Of a stretch of DNA of 64,000 nucleotides, positions 1 through 8,134 are shown piece by piece. Position numbers and translations under genes: made by a program. Below the pieces are notes generated by a model. It ran no database searches and was not told the origin of the DNA. It saw nothing but the letters and a program-made list of their open reading frames with translations. Position 1 is the first letter of the stretch. Every line of letters starts with the position of its first letter. The stretch comes from Candidatus Babeliales bacterium (GTDB lineage Bacteria > Babelota > Babeliae > Babelales > Vermiphilaceae), in assembly GCA_020049835.1 (NCBI GenBank), contig JAGVLK010000016.1:1-64000 (forward strand). Reading direction: 5' to 3'.

Positions 1-330
1 ACAATTGTAGTGTTTTGTACTTCATGATCTTTCTCTTTTTTATAAGGAAACTGGTCATGAGTATACTTCAAATTTTAAAGTTTCAGAAGAGGTCTATTTG
101 AAAAAGTGGCGCCAGCCATTCGTAGCTTGCCGAGCCGGAAGGCCCGGATAAGCGAAGAATGGCGGCAGACATGTGGTACACTACGAACTTTTAGATGGTC
201 AATATTAGTATCACAACTGCCGTTAATCAGCTCAATACGCGACGGTTACGGTAACCTGAAACTCTTCTAATAATAGGAGAAGTGTCTATAGTAGGTTACC
301 AACTTGTCTTTTGTAAACCAGTTAAAATCG
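1..330. other. Intergenic stretch with palindromic repeats
   Basis: No convincing gene is visible here. Two structured parts stand out. Positions 115-163 form a 49-nt imperfect hairpin of the same design as the one at 11532-11579. Positions 244-300 hold three overlapping complementary segments (GGTTAC, GTAACCT and AGGTTACC) that can pair in alternative ways. The stretch lies downstream of the minus-strand gene that ends at 331. Confidence 0.5.
115..163. repeat. REP-like extragenic hairpin, copy 1
   Basis: The arms begin GCCATTCGTAGCTT and end AAGCGAAGAATGGC, with an inner GCCGGAAGGC-type stem. The copy at 11532-11579 shares the same layout and most of its bases, so this is a dispersed palindromic element rather than a single terminator. 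No T-run follows it on either strand. Confidence 0.6.
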
Positions 331-996
331 TTAAGTACCAATAGTTTGATCGACTACTGTAATTTTTTTATTCTTATCAATTGTGATTTCAAAAGTCCCA
401 GTCAATAAGTAATTTTCAAAGTAAGATTCTTTTTCCTCGTAATTTTCATCTTCAAATTCAAACTCTGATTTGATCGTTAGATCATATTGCCCGTCGACAC
501 AAATCATATCTCCATTTATTTGATAGGAAAGTTCACTTAATGAAATATCTTTCGCTATATAATTTTCATAAAATCCGCTTATATCAGCTTCAGTCTCGCC
601 AGTAAGAAAATCGTTAAGCAAGTATTGTTTAATTTCATTCTTCACATTTGATTTTTCACACACAGCTCGCATATCTTTTTCGGAGTGCTGAAATATTTTG
701 AGAATGTCTAATATCTCATGAAATGAGGTTTCCGGGCTTTGAACGAATGGAATTGCCAAATCTATTTTTTTAGACATATCATTTTCTGAAGAGATTTTCT
801 CCAAGAGAAGATCCATAGAGGATTTTTCTTGCTTGCGTGTAGATTCTAAAACATTTAGGTAATTTCTATAGTTAGAGTAGCCCAACTCTCGCGCGGCTTC
901 ATCAAGCGCTTGACTGGACCGCAAAGATTTCTCTTTTTTGAGTTGTCTTGCTCGCTGCTTGAGAAACGATAATAAAACGATTGATTCTTTCATCAT
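331..996 (-). CDS. Hypothetical protein with a conserved-looking N-terminal helix
   Basis: A 221-residue soluble protein of unknown function. The N-terminal 55 residues are basic and helical and contain QALDEAARELGYSNYRNYLN. That pattern (Q-A-L-D..A...GY.N...) resembles the short N-terminal helix-turn module found on various plasmid- or phage-linked proteins. The remainder is acidic, with a C-terminal beta-rich part. No signal peptide or membrane segment is seen. The start has only a weak AAAGG-type ribosome site, and the second codon is also ATG, so the start could be three bases later. No neighbour suggests a role. Confidence 0.6.
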   Translation of the reverse strand: MMKESIVLLSFLKQRARQLKKEKSLRSSQALDEAARELGYSNYRNYLNVLESTRKQEKSSMDLLLEKISSENDMSKKIDLAIPFVQSPETSFHEILDILKIFQHSEKDMRAVCEKSNVKNEIKQYLLNDFLTGETEADISGFYENYIAKDISLSELSYQINGDMICVDGQYDLTIKSEFEFEDENYEEKESYFENYLLTGTFEITIDKNKKITVVDQTIGT

Positions 997-1365
997 AAAC
1001 TAAACCTTTGCTCATCAACGCTCTGTCGCCTGCTCCAAAACATCTTTGAGAGATGCTTAGTTTAAAATGATTAGAGAATATTAATTCAATGACAGTACTC
1101 GAGTGCAAGTTTTAGTGCGCAGGCGCATGGCTTCTGTCTAACCAGCAACAATTCTAGCAGGTGAAAAAAATATTTCAAGCTCACATACGTTAAATCGCAG
1201 AGCATATAAATACTACCCATCGATTATGCAAAAAATTTGAATTAGTAACATTAATAGGGCCAGAAAAGCACTAGCACCAATGCTAAAGCTTGGCAATCAT
1301 GATTACTACACAACCCAATAAAAAAAAGGATCCACAGAAATGACATTGCTGATCAATCCAAAAAA
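997..1365. other. Gene-free gap
   Basis: This 369-base gap lies between two minus-strand genes. The short open frames in it have no ribosome site and no protein-like composition. It must hold the promoter of the 331-996 gene, but no convincing -35/-10 pair could be picked. No structured RNA was recognised. Confidence 0.4.
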
Positions 1366-1710
1366 TTAATGTTTGCGAAATATCAACTTAATCAATTCGA
1401 GTACCCACACACTTATTAACCAAATGATTATACTCAGCAACCCTAGAAAAAATGCGCCTGCACAAAGAATCAACAAGACATTGCCCAAGGAACTTTTAGA
1501 TATTATCACTAGCAATGCAACCAAAAGTAATACTATGCCAATTTGCTTGAAATTCTTTTCTATAACTTTCAAAGCCGGCGCAGTTGCTTCACAAATTAAG
1601 CTGAAAATTGCTATCGTTAGGCCAATTACAAATCCTAGTATTGATAGCACAATGGGTCCTAATGTTTTCATTATATACAAAAGGGCTGCAAGTTCTACGA
1701 TCCAAGACAT
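1366..1710 (-). CDS. Small multi-span membrane protein, unknown function
   Basis: A 114-residue, strongly hydrophobic protein with about three membrane segments: roughly residues 10-40, 55-80 and 82-108. It has a short basic C-terminus (LIKLIFRKH). The start is supported by AAGGAAGA seven bases upstream. No family motif was recognised. It sits between an unknown soluble protein and a lipoprotein, all on the minus strand, but the gaps are wide enough that co-transcription is uncertain. Confidence 0.6.
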   Translation of the reverse strand: MSWIVELAALLYIMKTLGPIVLSILGFVIGLTIAIFSLICEATAPALKVIEKNFKQIGIVLLLVALLVIISKSSLGNVLLILCAGAFFLGLLSIIIWLISVWVLELIKLIFRKH

Positions 1711-1759
1711 GCTTTTATCTTCCTTACAAGGTTAAATAGCTTTATATACGGTAATCCTT

Positions 1760-2539
1760 TCATTTCATCCTCCTATTCTGTTTACACAAAATAGACAGCA
1801 CCTCTTTATCATCATAATCTATCGTTCTAGCTATCTCGCCGTATGTATCTTTACCGAAGTAGTCAAACATACCCACTAATAGGTAATCTAGAGCTATCCT
1901 CAAATCGGCATTTTCACTACTGCTGACAGTTCTACCTTCCCAAACCTGAACTTTAGGCCATATGTCTTTGTCTAATACGATTTCTGAACCGTTTATCCAA
2001 TGCATAAATTGCTGCATCCAAGAACACGCTTCTTTTCTATCCTGAACCTCTTTTCTATATAGATTGAGATCAAATATCGCTATATCAAGCACACGGTGAA
2101 ATAAGGTATAATTTTGCGGAATATAATTTATTGTACCCGATGATTGGCTCGTTTGCGTATATCCTCCCGCTCCAAAGCCTCTACTGTTATAAACAGTACC
2201 CTGCGTTACGCTAACTGTTCCGGGAGTATAAATCGGCACATATGCAGTATGCTCAGAGCTGCTCATATCAAAGCTAAATACTAAGCCGTAATCGGCTACG
2301 TCATCTACCGCAACAAAACCTTTGTTTTCTAAAATAGTTGTAATCTTTGTGGATACTTCATTTGAAAGCATCTGATCATGATTGCTTAAAGAAAGAAGTC
2401 TGAAAGACGCCCCTGGTGCAAAACCAATAGGCAGATGTCGCTTATCTGCTATTGTATTAGTGGTAACACGAACCTTTATGCACGATGAGAAAAACATGAT
2501 AGACAGTAAAACCAAAAAAAAACTTTTACACTTAAACAT
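1760..2539 (-). CDS. Putative lipoprotein, unknown function
   Basis: The protein has 259 residues when started at the ATG that follows GGAG (spacing seven); the open frame extends eight codons further upstream without a ribosome site. The N-terminus MFKCKSFFLVLLSIMFFSSC is a lipoprotein signal ending in a plausible lipobox (FSSC), so the mature protein should be membrane-anchored. The middle is Gly/Ser/Thr/Tyr-rich (about residues 95-150), and the layout resembles DUF4136-type lipoproteins, but I cannot confirm the family. The acidic C-terminus is predicted helical. Confidence 0.65.
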   Translation of the reverse strand: MFKCKSFFLVLLSIMFFSSCIKVRVTTNTIADKRHLPIGFAPGASFRLLSLSNHDQMLSNEVSTKITTILENKGFVAVDDVADYGLVFSFDMSSSEHTAYVPIYTPGTVSVTQGTVYNSRGFGAGGYTQTSQSSGTINYIPQNYTLFHRVLDIAIFDLNLYRKEVQDRKEACSWMQQFMHWINGSEIVLDKDIWPKVQVWEGRTVSSSENADLRIALDYLLVGMFDYFGKDTYGEIARTIDYDDKEVLSILCKQNRRMK

Positions 2540-2684
2540 ATATAACTCCAAAATTTCGTTCAAAATAACCTATTCCATATCACCTATATAATGAGATTCT
2601 TAATTGTTTTGATCGCTGAAGGTGGCATACTATTTCGCTTGGCTTTTTAAAATAACGTTTTGTGACAATCATTTACTCAATCGA

Positions 2685-3302
2685 CTAAGGCCTGGCATTA
2701 ATTAGTCCTATTTCATGGTTTTGTTGTTGTTGAGTGTATGTTTTGTTTGCTAAGATTTTGAGTATTTCTTGTGCTTTTATATTTCCTAGTACTGCAGCAC
2801 GAAGAAGATCGGCTAAGTAGGCTGCTGAATTCCCAAGTGCATTATAAACTTCTGCACGATTTTTATAACAGATATGTTCTGATGGATCTAATGATATTGC
2901 CATACTAAAATCTTGAATTGCCTGAGAATAGTTTTGCAAAGAGGTATATGCACGTCCTCGCTCATTCCAAGACTCAATACTAGTTGAATCCATAACTATA
3001 CACTTAGAACAGTACTTCACTGCTTTTTGCCACTGGTTTGCGGCAAAAGCCTTCTCAATTTTTTTTGCGTAGCGATTAAATTCTTTTGCATCATTTAAAA
3101 GCTTTAACGCTGCGGGAGTACCTATTTGCTTAAGATATGCTTCAGCATAAGGTATGAATTGTTCTTCGGTGGCAAAATTTACAGCTTGCTCTTTTAATTG
3201 CTGTTTAAGTCTCGCGTATTCTTGATAATCTACATGATCACGCGATTGACACGTAGTAGCAATCGAAATTGCTAACGATATTGAAATTAAAAACTTATTC
3301 AT
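2685..3302 (-). CDS. Exported TPR protein
   Basis: A 205-residue protein with a cleavable-looking signal peptide (MNKFLISISLAISIATTCQS). Two tetratricopeptide repeats follow at about residues 92-160. They are recognisable by the W/A-G-Y-A spacing in ESWNERGRAYTSLQNYSQAI and by the DPS at the repeat boundary. TPR arrays bind other proteins, so a scaffold or host-contact role is possible but is inference. The gene lies among other small exported proteins on the minus strand, with AGGAC upstream of the start. Confidence 0.75.
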   Translation of the reverse strand: MNKFLISISLAISIATTCQSRDHVDYQEYARLKQQLKEQAVNFATEEQFIPYAEAYLKQIGTPAALKLLNDAKEFNRYAKKIEKAFAANQWQKAVKYCSKCIVMDSTSIESWNERGRAYTSLQNYSQAIQDFSMAISLDPSEHICYKNRAEVYNALGNSAAYLADLLRAAVLGNIKAQEILKILANKTYTQQQQNHEIGLINARP

Positions 3303-3332
3303 AGTTATTCGTCCTAAAAAATATATTTTGTT

Positions 3333-3626
3333 TTATCTACTATTTTTGCCATCTTTATAGCCATCCATATAAAATTCATCTTTAATATATTTAGGCCTTT
3401 TCTTATTCAACCCGTCATCGAAACCTTCATCGTACATATCAGAGTCCCAAGATCCGGAAACATAACCATCTTTTTCCTCTTGGCTAGCCCAATAATCGGG
3501 CTCTTCTTCATATTGCCAAGCCGCTTCATATCCCTTTTCATATGACTTATCCGTACAACCGCTCAATAGGAGCAACGTCAACAAAAATGATAGGCTACCC
3601 TGAGAAATAAAATAGTCCTTGATCAT
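3333..3626 (-). CDS. Small putative lipoprotein rich in acidic and aromatic residues
   Basis: The start was placed at the ATG preceded by AAGGG, giving 97 residues; the longer open frame reads into the upstream ankyrin gene. The N-terminus ends in LLLLSGC, a good lipobox. The mature part has repeated Y-x-x-G-Y/F-x-x-G segments (EKGYEAAW, DGYVSGSW, DEGFDDGL, DGYKDGK), about four copies of a short imperfect repeat. No function is recognised. It follows the ankyrin gene by ten bases, so the two are probably co-transcribed. Confidence 0.7.
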   Translation of the reverse strand: MIKDYFISQGSLSFLLTLLLLSGCTDKSYEKGYEAAWQYEEEPDYWASQEEKDGYVSGSWDSDMYDEGFDDGLNKKRPKYIKDEFYMDGYKDGKNSR

Positions 3627-3636
3627 ATTAATACCC

Positions 3637-4476
3637 TTATAGTGTTGCGCCGTTGGCAATGAGAAACTGAACTGCATCCTGAGAATTCCCTCCCTGAAGT
3701 GCAAATGCCAGTAGCGTAGTAATATCTTTACCATTAAATGTAGTTTTGAAATTAATGTTGGCACCATGAGACAGCAATACCAGTACATTTTCCGTCCAGT
3801 TGTTCCTATCAATACACCGTGACAACGGTGTGTAAGCAGGAGTACCATACATAGAAGGATTACACGAAGATGTACAGCATGAAGAACTATTCGAAGCAGT
3901 AGAATCTACGTTTGTGGTAATAGTGCAATTAGGATCAGCACCATACTCTAAAAGAAACTTAAGCGTTTTTGGGCCTATAAATCGCATATTATTTGGATCG
4001 ACTACATCAGTCCATAAATCTTTAATGCTGGCATAACCCATAAGGACCATATCCTTGAATATCTCTAATGCTAAGTCATCATTAGCACACTGCGATATAC
4101 GATTAATTACTAGCTTTTTATGCAGCCCAAACTGGTCTGGCGAAGATTTTATAATACTCCAAAGATCGCGTACCTCAAACCGGTAAATGGTACCTTGAAA
4201 TACACGTTCATCAATACGAGCTTTAAGCTCAAGAAGCGTCTGTATGGCATTATGCTTTTGGTATCGTAACGCCACTGAAAAAGGTGATACGTCACATTCA
4301 GTGTAATTAATGTCCGCACCAGCGCAGACTAGTCGTTTGATATCTTCGGCAGAGTCTGCCAGGACAGCCTTGATCATCTCGTGATTTAATTGACGCGCAT
4401 TATTTTCAGATTGAAAGTTGTTTCCTGCGATAGTCGTTGAGAAGGCAAACAATAAGACAATTTCTTTTTTGAACAT
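3637..4476 (-). CDS. Exported ankyrin-repeat protein
   Basis: A 279-residue protein with a signal peptide (MFKKEIVLLFAFSTTIAG) and degenerate ankyrin repeats. The clearest are CAGADINYTECDVSPFSVAL near residue 50, FLLEYGADPNCTI near 170, and VLLSHGANINFKT plus FLIANGATL at the C-terminus. A Ser/Cys-rich insert (SSSCCTSSCN) sits near residue 195. Ankyrin proteins bind other proteins, and exported ones in amoeba-associated bacteria are often host-directed; that role is inferred here. AGGGG precedes the start. The lipoprotein gene ending at 3333 follows closely. Confidence 0.85.
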   Translation of the reverse strand: MFKKEIVLLFAFSTTIAGNNFQSENNARQLNHEMIKAVLADSAEDIKRLVCAGADINYTECDVSPFSVALRYQKHNAIQTLLELKARIDERVFQGTIYRFEVRDLWSIIKSSPDQFGLHKKLVINRISQCANDDLALEIFKDMVLMGYASIKDLWTDVVDPNNMRFIGPKTLKFLLEYGADPNCTITTNVDSTASNSSSCCTSSCNPSMYGTPAYTPLSRCIDRNNWTENVLVLLSHGANINFKTTFNGKDITTLLAFALQGGNSQDAVQFLIANGATL

Positions 4477-4683
4477 CCATAACCCCTAAATAAATGAACC
4501 TACACTTTGTTTCTATTTCTCAACCTAACAAATTAACATATTGTTGTAAAACGGTAAAAGGCGCTTATTTAAAAGTCTTTTTTGATAGTTTTGAGTCATA
4601 TAGCTACCCTATTTACGCATGGTAACGGCTTGTTGCATGGCCTCTTTGCTGGTAATATTACTTTTAAAGATACTGTATTTTGC

Positions 4684-4697
4684 TATCTATTTCGATA
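4684..4697 (+). promoter_or_regulatory. Candidate shared operator or promoter element, site A
   Basis: TATCTATTTCGATA lies 19 bases before the ATG at 4717. A 13-of-14 match lies before the next gene (5211-5224). TATC and GATA form a small dyad. A regulator binding site is an inference. Confidence 0.4.
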
Positions 4698-4716
4698 TAG
4701 GGGATAAAAGTAAGCC

Positions 4717-5184
4717 ATGACCGTAAAATTACTATCAAAGAGCCGACCCATAAGTGATTTTATGGATCCCACAAGCAATCAGCCTGATTGCGACAAATGG
4801 CGCCTTAGGTTAATTGTAACGATGCTTACATGGGCTTCAAGCCCTGATGCTTTAGAAATTATGGGATTCTGCATCCGATATAGGATCTCCAGAGAAACAC
4901 TGCATAATTGGGCTAAAGAATACGAAGACATTGCTCGTGCACTTGAGGAAATGAAATTGTTCATAGCTGCCCATAGGCGCATCGGCTGCATGAAGAAGCA
5001 ACTCGATAATCACTCAGCCTTTAGGAACATACATTTACTTGATCCAGAAGAAGACGCAGTAAACAGGTATCACGCAGATCTCAAGAAGAAAAATGAGCTC
5101 GAAGAACAAGTAAGATATCTTGTTGAAATCGTGCGACCAAAAATCATCGACAGGGTTGATACAATCAAAGAAATCAGCGCTTAG
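4717..5184 (+). CDS. Terminase-small-subunit-like HTH protein
   Basis: A 155-residue protein. Residues 45-85 read as a helix-turn-helix followed by a helix: GFCIRYRISRETLHNWAKEY, then a helix carrying LEEMKLFIAAHR. That arrangement is typical of phage terminase small subunits, which recognise the packaging site in DNA and hand it to the large subunit. The C-terminal half is a charged, probably coiled-coil region. No large terminase gene is adjacent, so a packaging role is inference; a generic DNA-binding regulator is the alternative. The ribosome site is weak. The motif at 4684-4697 lies just upstream and recurs before the next gene. Confidence 0.55.
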   Translation: MTVKLLSKSRPISDFMDPTSNQPDCDKWRLRLIVTMLTWASSPDALEIMGFCIRYRISRETLHNWAKEYEDIARALEEMKLFIAAHRRIGCMKKQLDNHSAFRNIHLLDPEEDAVNRYHADLKKKNELEEQVRYLVEIVRPKIIDRVDTIKEISA

Positions 5185-5210
5185 AGGCAACTGCATACCC
5201 TGCAGTTTAC

Positions 5211-5224
5211 TATCAATTTCGATA
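5211..5224 (+). promoter_or_regulatory. Candidate shared operator or promoter element, site B
   Basis: TATCAATTTCGATA lies 13 bases before the ATG at 5238 and just before its AGGAG ribosome site. It matches site A at 13 of 14 positions, although the genes behind the two sites are unrelated. Confidence 0.4.
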
Positions 5225-5237
5225 AATAGGAGACCAT

Positions 5238-5885
5238 ATGACTCATTGGGGATGGTATTGGGGAATAAAAAAGCAGCATGTTGCCAAAACATTGTGCACA
5301 CAATTGGTATCGATCGACTCTTTCAAGCTATTTAAGAATACTGGGTTTACTAGTTTCAACATTCAACCGTTTGGTATTAACGCTGAGCGAACAGAGAACC
5401 ATTTTAAGCTCAGATATCCCGGCCGTAAGGACAATGTATACCAGATTCCTATCGATAAGCTACCTTGCAATTATGGTGGCGTGCGCTACTACTTTAAGTG
5501 CCCCTTGTGCCAAAAACGTATGCGGATTCTGTACTTTTCAGAACAACGCATTTTTCTTTGCCGCGTATGCTTGAACCTAGGCTACCCTACGCAAAAGTTA
5601 AGACCCACAAAGCGTTATGAGTACATGAGCAAGAAGATTAAGCAACAGGTAAAGGATCGAGGCGGGAATCTCGATATCTACAAGAAGCCACCGAAGATGC
5701 ATCGTAATACTTATCGAATGCTACGCAGTAGGCAATTCTACTATGAATCTAAATCCCATCAAGCATTAAACGCAGAGTTGCGCCAATGGTACCCTAAGAT
5801 TGCATCTGAACTGGATGATTATTTTGATTACGTTGATGAGAGCAAGGAGTGGAGGAAAATAAGAAACTCGACGCATTGCAGTTAA
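5238..5885 (+). CDS. Zinc-ribbon protein of mobile-element type
   Basis: A 215-residue protein with a C-x2-C...C-x2-C zinc ribbon at about Cys88/91 and Cys108/111, set in GVRYYFKCPLCQKRM and IFLCRVCLNLGYPTQ. The pattern aromatic-aromatic-x-CPxC, then LY, then a second CxxC followed by L-x-Y-x-(S/T)-Q, is familiar from short proteins on phages and plasmids, whose function is not known to me. The C-terminal half is basic and helical. AGGAG precedes the start by six bases. Its stop overlaps tail-to-tail with the minus-strand gene that ends at 5882. Confidence 0.65.
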   Translation: MTHWGWYWGIKKQHVAKTLCTQLVSIDSFKLFKNTGFTSFNIQPFGINAERTENHFKLRYPGRKDNVYQIPIDKLPCNYGGVRYYFKCPLCQKRMRILYFSEQRIFLCRVCLNLGYPTQKLRPTKRYEYMSKKIKQQVKDRGGNLDIYKKPPKMHRNTYRMLRSRQFYYESKSHQALNAELRQWYPKIASELDDYFDYVDESKEWRKIRNSTHCS

Positions 5886-7366
5886 TCCCATCTCTCTGTT
5901 TCAAATTTTTCTACGTACTTACGCACCTTTTTTGCCAACATCGCTGATTGTATATTAAAAATCGGAAAATTCGGCCTTAATTCTGCGCTATACCTGGTTT
6001 TTTGGGCTATACATAGCTCATCAAGAACACCCTTTATTCCAACGCGCTGCAGGTATTTAGTTGCATTTAATCCATCAGCAGCATCCGGATTCATTTTACT
6101 GAAGCCTTCCGCTATAAGCTCATCTATAAATTTAAAGGCATAACTATTTTCATCATCGGCAAATGTATGCAAGGTAATAACTTCAATAAGCCCGGAAGCC
6201 CATTTAACAAACAACCGAAGATATTTGCAATCTTCAATGCCCAGCTTTATACTGCTTGGCATCGGTAAACTTTCAATATGTCCTACATCAAGTTTGTAAA
6301 TGTACTCTAGAATGATATTCAAGTTACGATCAATGCGGTCTCGTGAATAAATAATCTGCTTTAACTTACGTCCACTTTTTGTTCTCAAAGGACTTCCGCT
6401 ATACAGAGCTTTAATTTCAACGTGAGTAAAATGAAGATCCATAAGCTGCGCGTCTCTAGCGCATGCTGCCGTGTCCATGGCTTTTTTAGGCTTATTTTTT
6501 ACTTTAGCTTCTACCTTTTGTTGGTGATACAAGGCCTTTTGCCTAAAGTAATCTCTGGACACTTCGGTGCTCCAAATAAGACGATACAAGTATGCATATG
6601 CAATCCATACAGACCGGCTAGGGCGTGTTAAGTCAAAGCTTGCTTGCAGTCTTTGTAAATTAAAAAATGATGGCGCCATTGTAAAACGTTTAATCTGCGC
6701 TTCGCGCATCCAGACCTTATACCTGTGTATCGTGAAAGAATTCTTCGAATCCCCACACCTTGGACAAGTCCAATTTGATGGCAAATCTTCAAAGGGAATC
6801 GGCATATCTAGCTCATCTTTGCACGCTGTTCCAACATTGTAGAAAAAACCACAGAAATTGCCGCAAAAGGATTCCGTGAAACCCGTTTTAGGATTTTGTT
6901 CCTGATACCGATATGCTTCTACATATTTTACTTTAGCATAGTGAATAAGAAGATCGTCCCTGCCCAAATCAAGCAGTCTATAACATATTTTTGAAAAATT
7001 ATCGTATGCCACATCAGAGGGAGGCGGCATTATAAATTCCGGTCTATTGTCAAAAATACTTTCCAAAGCAATTTTGCACTTGTTGATTACGGGATCGTCC
7101 ATTAGATCTTCCGCAATCAGAGTCAATTTCAGGGATTCAAAGTCATGCTGGAATTCACGTATCGCATCAGCCTCGAACTCAACACATTTTTTGCTATAGT
7201 TCTTTGCCTTCCGTCGCCATTTTAGATGCAATACCGGAGCAATTCGCTCAATCAAGGGCATCACTCTTGTAAGAATACCTATTAGGTAAGCCCTATCATT
7301 TTTTTGCTCACGAACAAATTCGGCACAATACTTCAGAACAGCAATGGCTTTTGATGAAATAGTCAT
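5882..7366 (-). CDS. Unknown protein with an embedded rubredoxin-like motif
   Basis: A 494-residue, mostly helical, basic protein with no signal or membrane segment. At residues 168-211 it carries a sequence strikingly like rubredoxin: a first knuckle CGNFCGFFY (C168, C172), then PFEDLPSNW and a second knuckle CPRCG (C201, C204), followed by DSKNSF. Canonical rubredoxin has Cx2C in both knuckles; here the first is Cx3C, confirmed in the DNA. The domain could bind iron or zinc. The flanking 170- and 280-residue regions match no family I know. It is the only long gene of the element on the minus strand and is divergent from the replication module. Confidence 0.6.
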   Translation of the reverse strand: MTISSKAIAVLKYCAEFVREQKNDRAYLIGILTRVMPLIERIAPVLHLKWRRKAKNYSKKCVEFEADAIREFQHDFESLKLTLIAEDLMDDPVINKCKIALESIFDNRPEFIMPPPSDVAYDNFSKICYRLLDLGRDDLLIHYAKVKYVEAYRYQEQNPKTGFTESFCGNFCGFFYNVGTACKDELDMPIPFEDLPSNWTCPRCGDSKNSFTIHRYKVWMREAQIKRFTMAPSFFNLQRLQASFDLTRPSRSVWIAYAYLYRLIWSTEVSRDYFRQKALYHQQKVEAKVKNKPKKAMDTAACARDAQLMDLHFTHVEIKALYSGSPLRTKSGRKLKQIIYSRDRIDRNLNIILEYIYKLDVGHIESLPMPSSIKLGIEDCKYLRLFVKWASGLIEVITLHTFADDENSYAFKFIDELIAEGFSKMNPDAADGLNATKYLQRVGIKGVLDELCIAQKTRYSAELRPNFPIFNIQSAMLAKKVRKYVEKFETERWD

Positions 7367-7571
7367 GTTTAACTCAGACTGGATGGTTATCGATTCACAA
7401 AGCTTACCTAACAGTTACAGAGTACTATAAACGTCGCGATTTTTCGATCATGGCAAAAAGACAACCTCCGTTAAGCCCTTTCCAATCAGTAAAAGCATCG
7501 CAAATTTACCCTAAATCATGGGGTGCAAAAAAGGGCATTAAGCTTTTAATAACGTTAAACAAGTTTAAACA

Positions 7572-7589
7572 AGCGTACCAATTTACGCT
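7572..7589. promoter_or_regulatory. Dyad upstream of small orf
   Basis: AGCGT and ACGCT form 5-bp arms around an 8-base AT-rich centre, directly before the AGGAG at 7594-7598. A GTTTAAAC palindrome lies next to it. It is a plausible operator in the divergent control region of the element, but weak. Confidence 0.25.
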
Positions 7590-7605
7590 CGTCAGGAGTT
7601 ATTAC

Positions 7606-7710
7606 ATGAAGCAAGAATTAGCATCAACGGATATTAACATGCTCAGATTCTTTGCACTGCTATACAAGATCGACAAGCGCAACAAGCGAGAACAACAAGA
7701 AAATAACTAA
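7606..7710 (+). CDS. Very small hypothetical protein of the element
   Basis: The protein has 34 residues when started at the ATG that follows a perfect AGGAG with seven-base spacing. The open frame extends upstream to 7450 (86 residues), but that longer start has no ribosome site. It is highly charged, with a basic, Gln/Glu-rich tail (KIDKRNKREQQENN). It is first in the rightward replication run and divergent from the rubredoxin-like gene. It might be a small regulator; nothing in the sequence proves this. Confidence 0.4.
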   Translation: MKQELASTDINMLRFFALLYKIDKRNKREQQENN

Positions 7711-7748
7711 AAGAATTGAGCAAGTGAGGATGATCCTCGCCTCTCACA

Positions 7749-7776
7749 CCACCGTATACCGAGTGGTATACGGTGG
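7749..7776. repeat. Perfect 12-bp inverted repeat
   Basis: CCACCGTATACC and GGTATACGGTGG form a perfect stem with the loop GAGT. No T-run follows on either strand, so it is not a typical intrinsic terminator. It lies between the small orf and the primase zinc module; it could be an operator, an mRNA processing hairpin or a replication-origin structure. Confidence 0.7.
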
Positions 7777-7839
7777 TCCATAGATTCATTCATCAACAAT
7801 AAAGAAGCTGGCATTCACCAGCTATAAAAGGTTCTAATT

Positions 7840-8130
7840 ATGTATAATAATTCTACTAAAAATCCCAATCATACACAACGCAAATCAATTACAATGCCAG
7901 AACTACTTAGCATGATCGTTACATACAATGGTAGTGGTGTAAAACAATGTGGTAGTACCTACCGAGTTAACTGCCCTGCCCATGGCGATAGACGTCCCAG
8001 CATGACCATAAGAGAAGCCAATAATGGCCCCATCTTACTCTACTGCCATACAGGATGCACAACGCAGGAAATCTGCGATGCACTTGGCATACATATCAGC
8101 CAACTATTTCCGCCAAAAAAGGTGGGTTAA
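7840..8130 (+). CDS. CHC2-like primase zinc-binding module, stand-alone
   Basis: A 96-residue protein holding only the zinc module of a DnaG/phage-type primase. The ligands are CPAH (about residues 47-50) and CHTGC (about 68-72), followed by TTQEICDALGIHISQLF, the helix usually found after this domain. In primases this module recognises the template, and the Toprim domain makes the primer. Here the Toprim domain is encoded by the next gene, four bases downstream in another frame, so the two probably work together. AAAAGG precedes the start at some distance. Confidence 0.75.
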   Translation: MYNNSTKNPNHTQRKSITMPELLSMIVTYNGSGVKQCGSTYRVNCPAHGDRRPSMTIREANNGPILLYCHTGCTTQEICDALGIHISQLFPPKKVG

Positions 8131-8134
8131 CACT

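Noticed and set aside
902-1108. Short minus-strand open frame in the gap after 996
   Set aside because: It overlaps the supported gene, has no ribosome site and no recognisable protein pattern.
7450-7605. N-terminal extension of the small orf (start at 7450)
   Set aside because: No ribosome site at 7450, while AGGAG stands correctly before 7606.
7741-7780. CRISPR-like or tandem repeat at the 12-bp hairpin
   Set aside because: Only one palindrome, with no repeated units or spacers.
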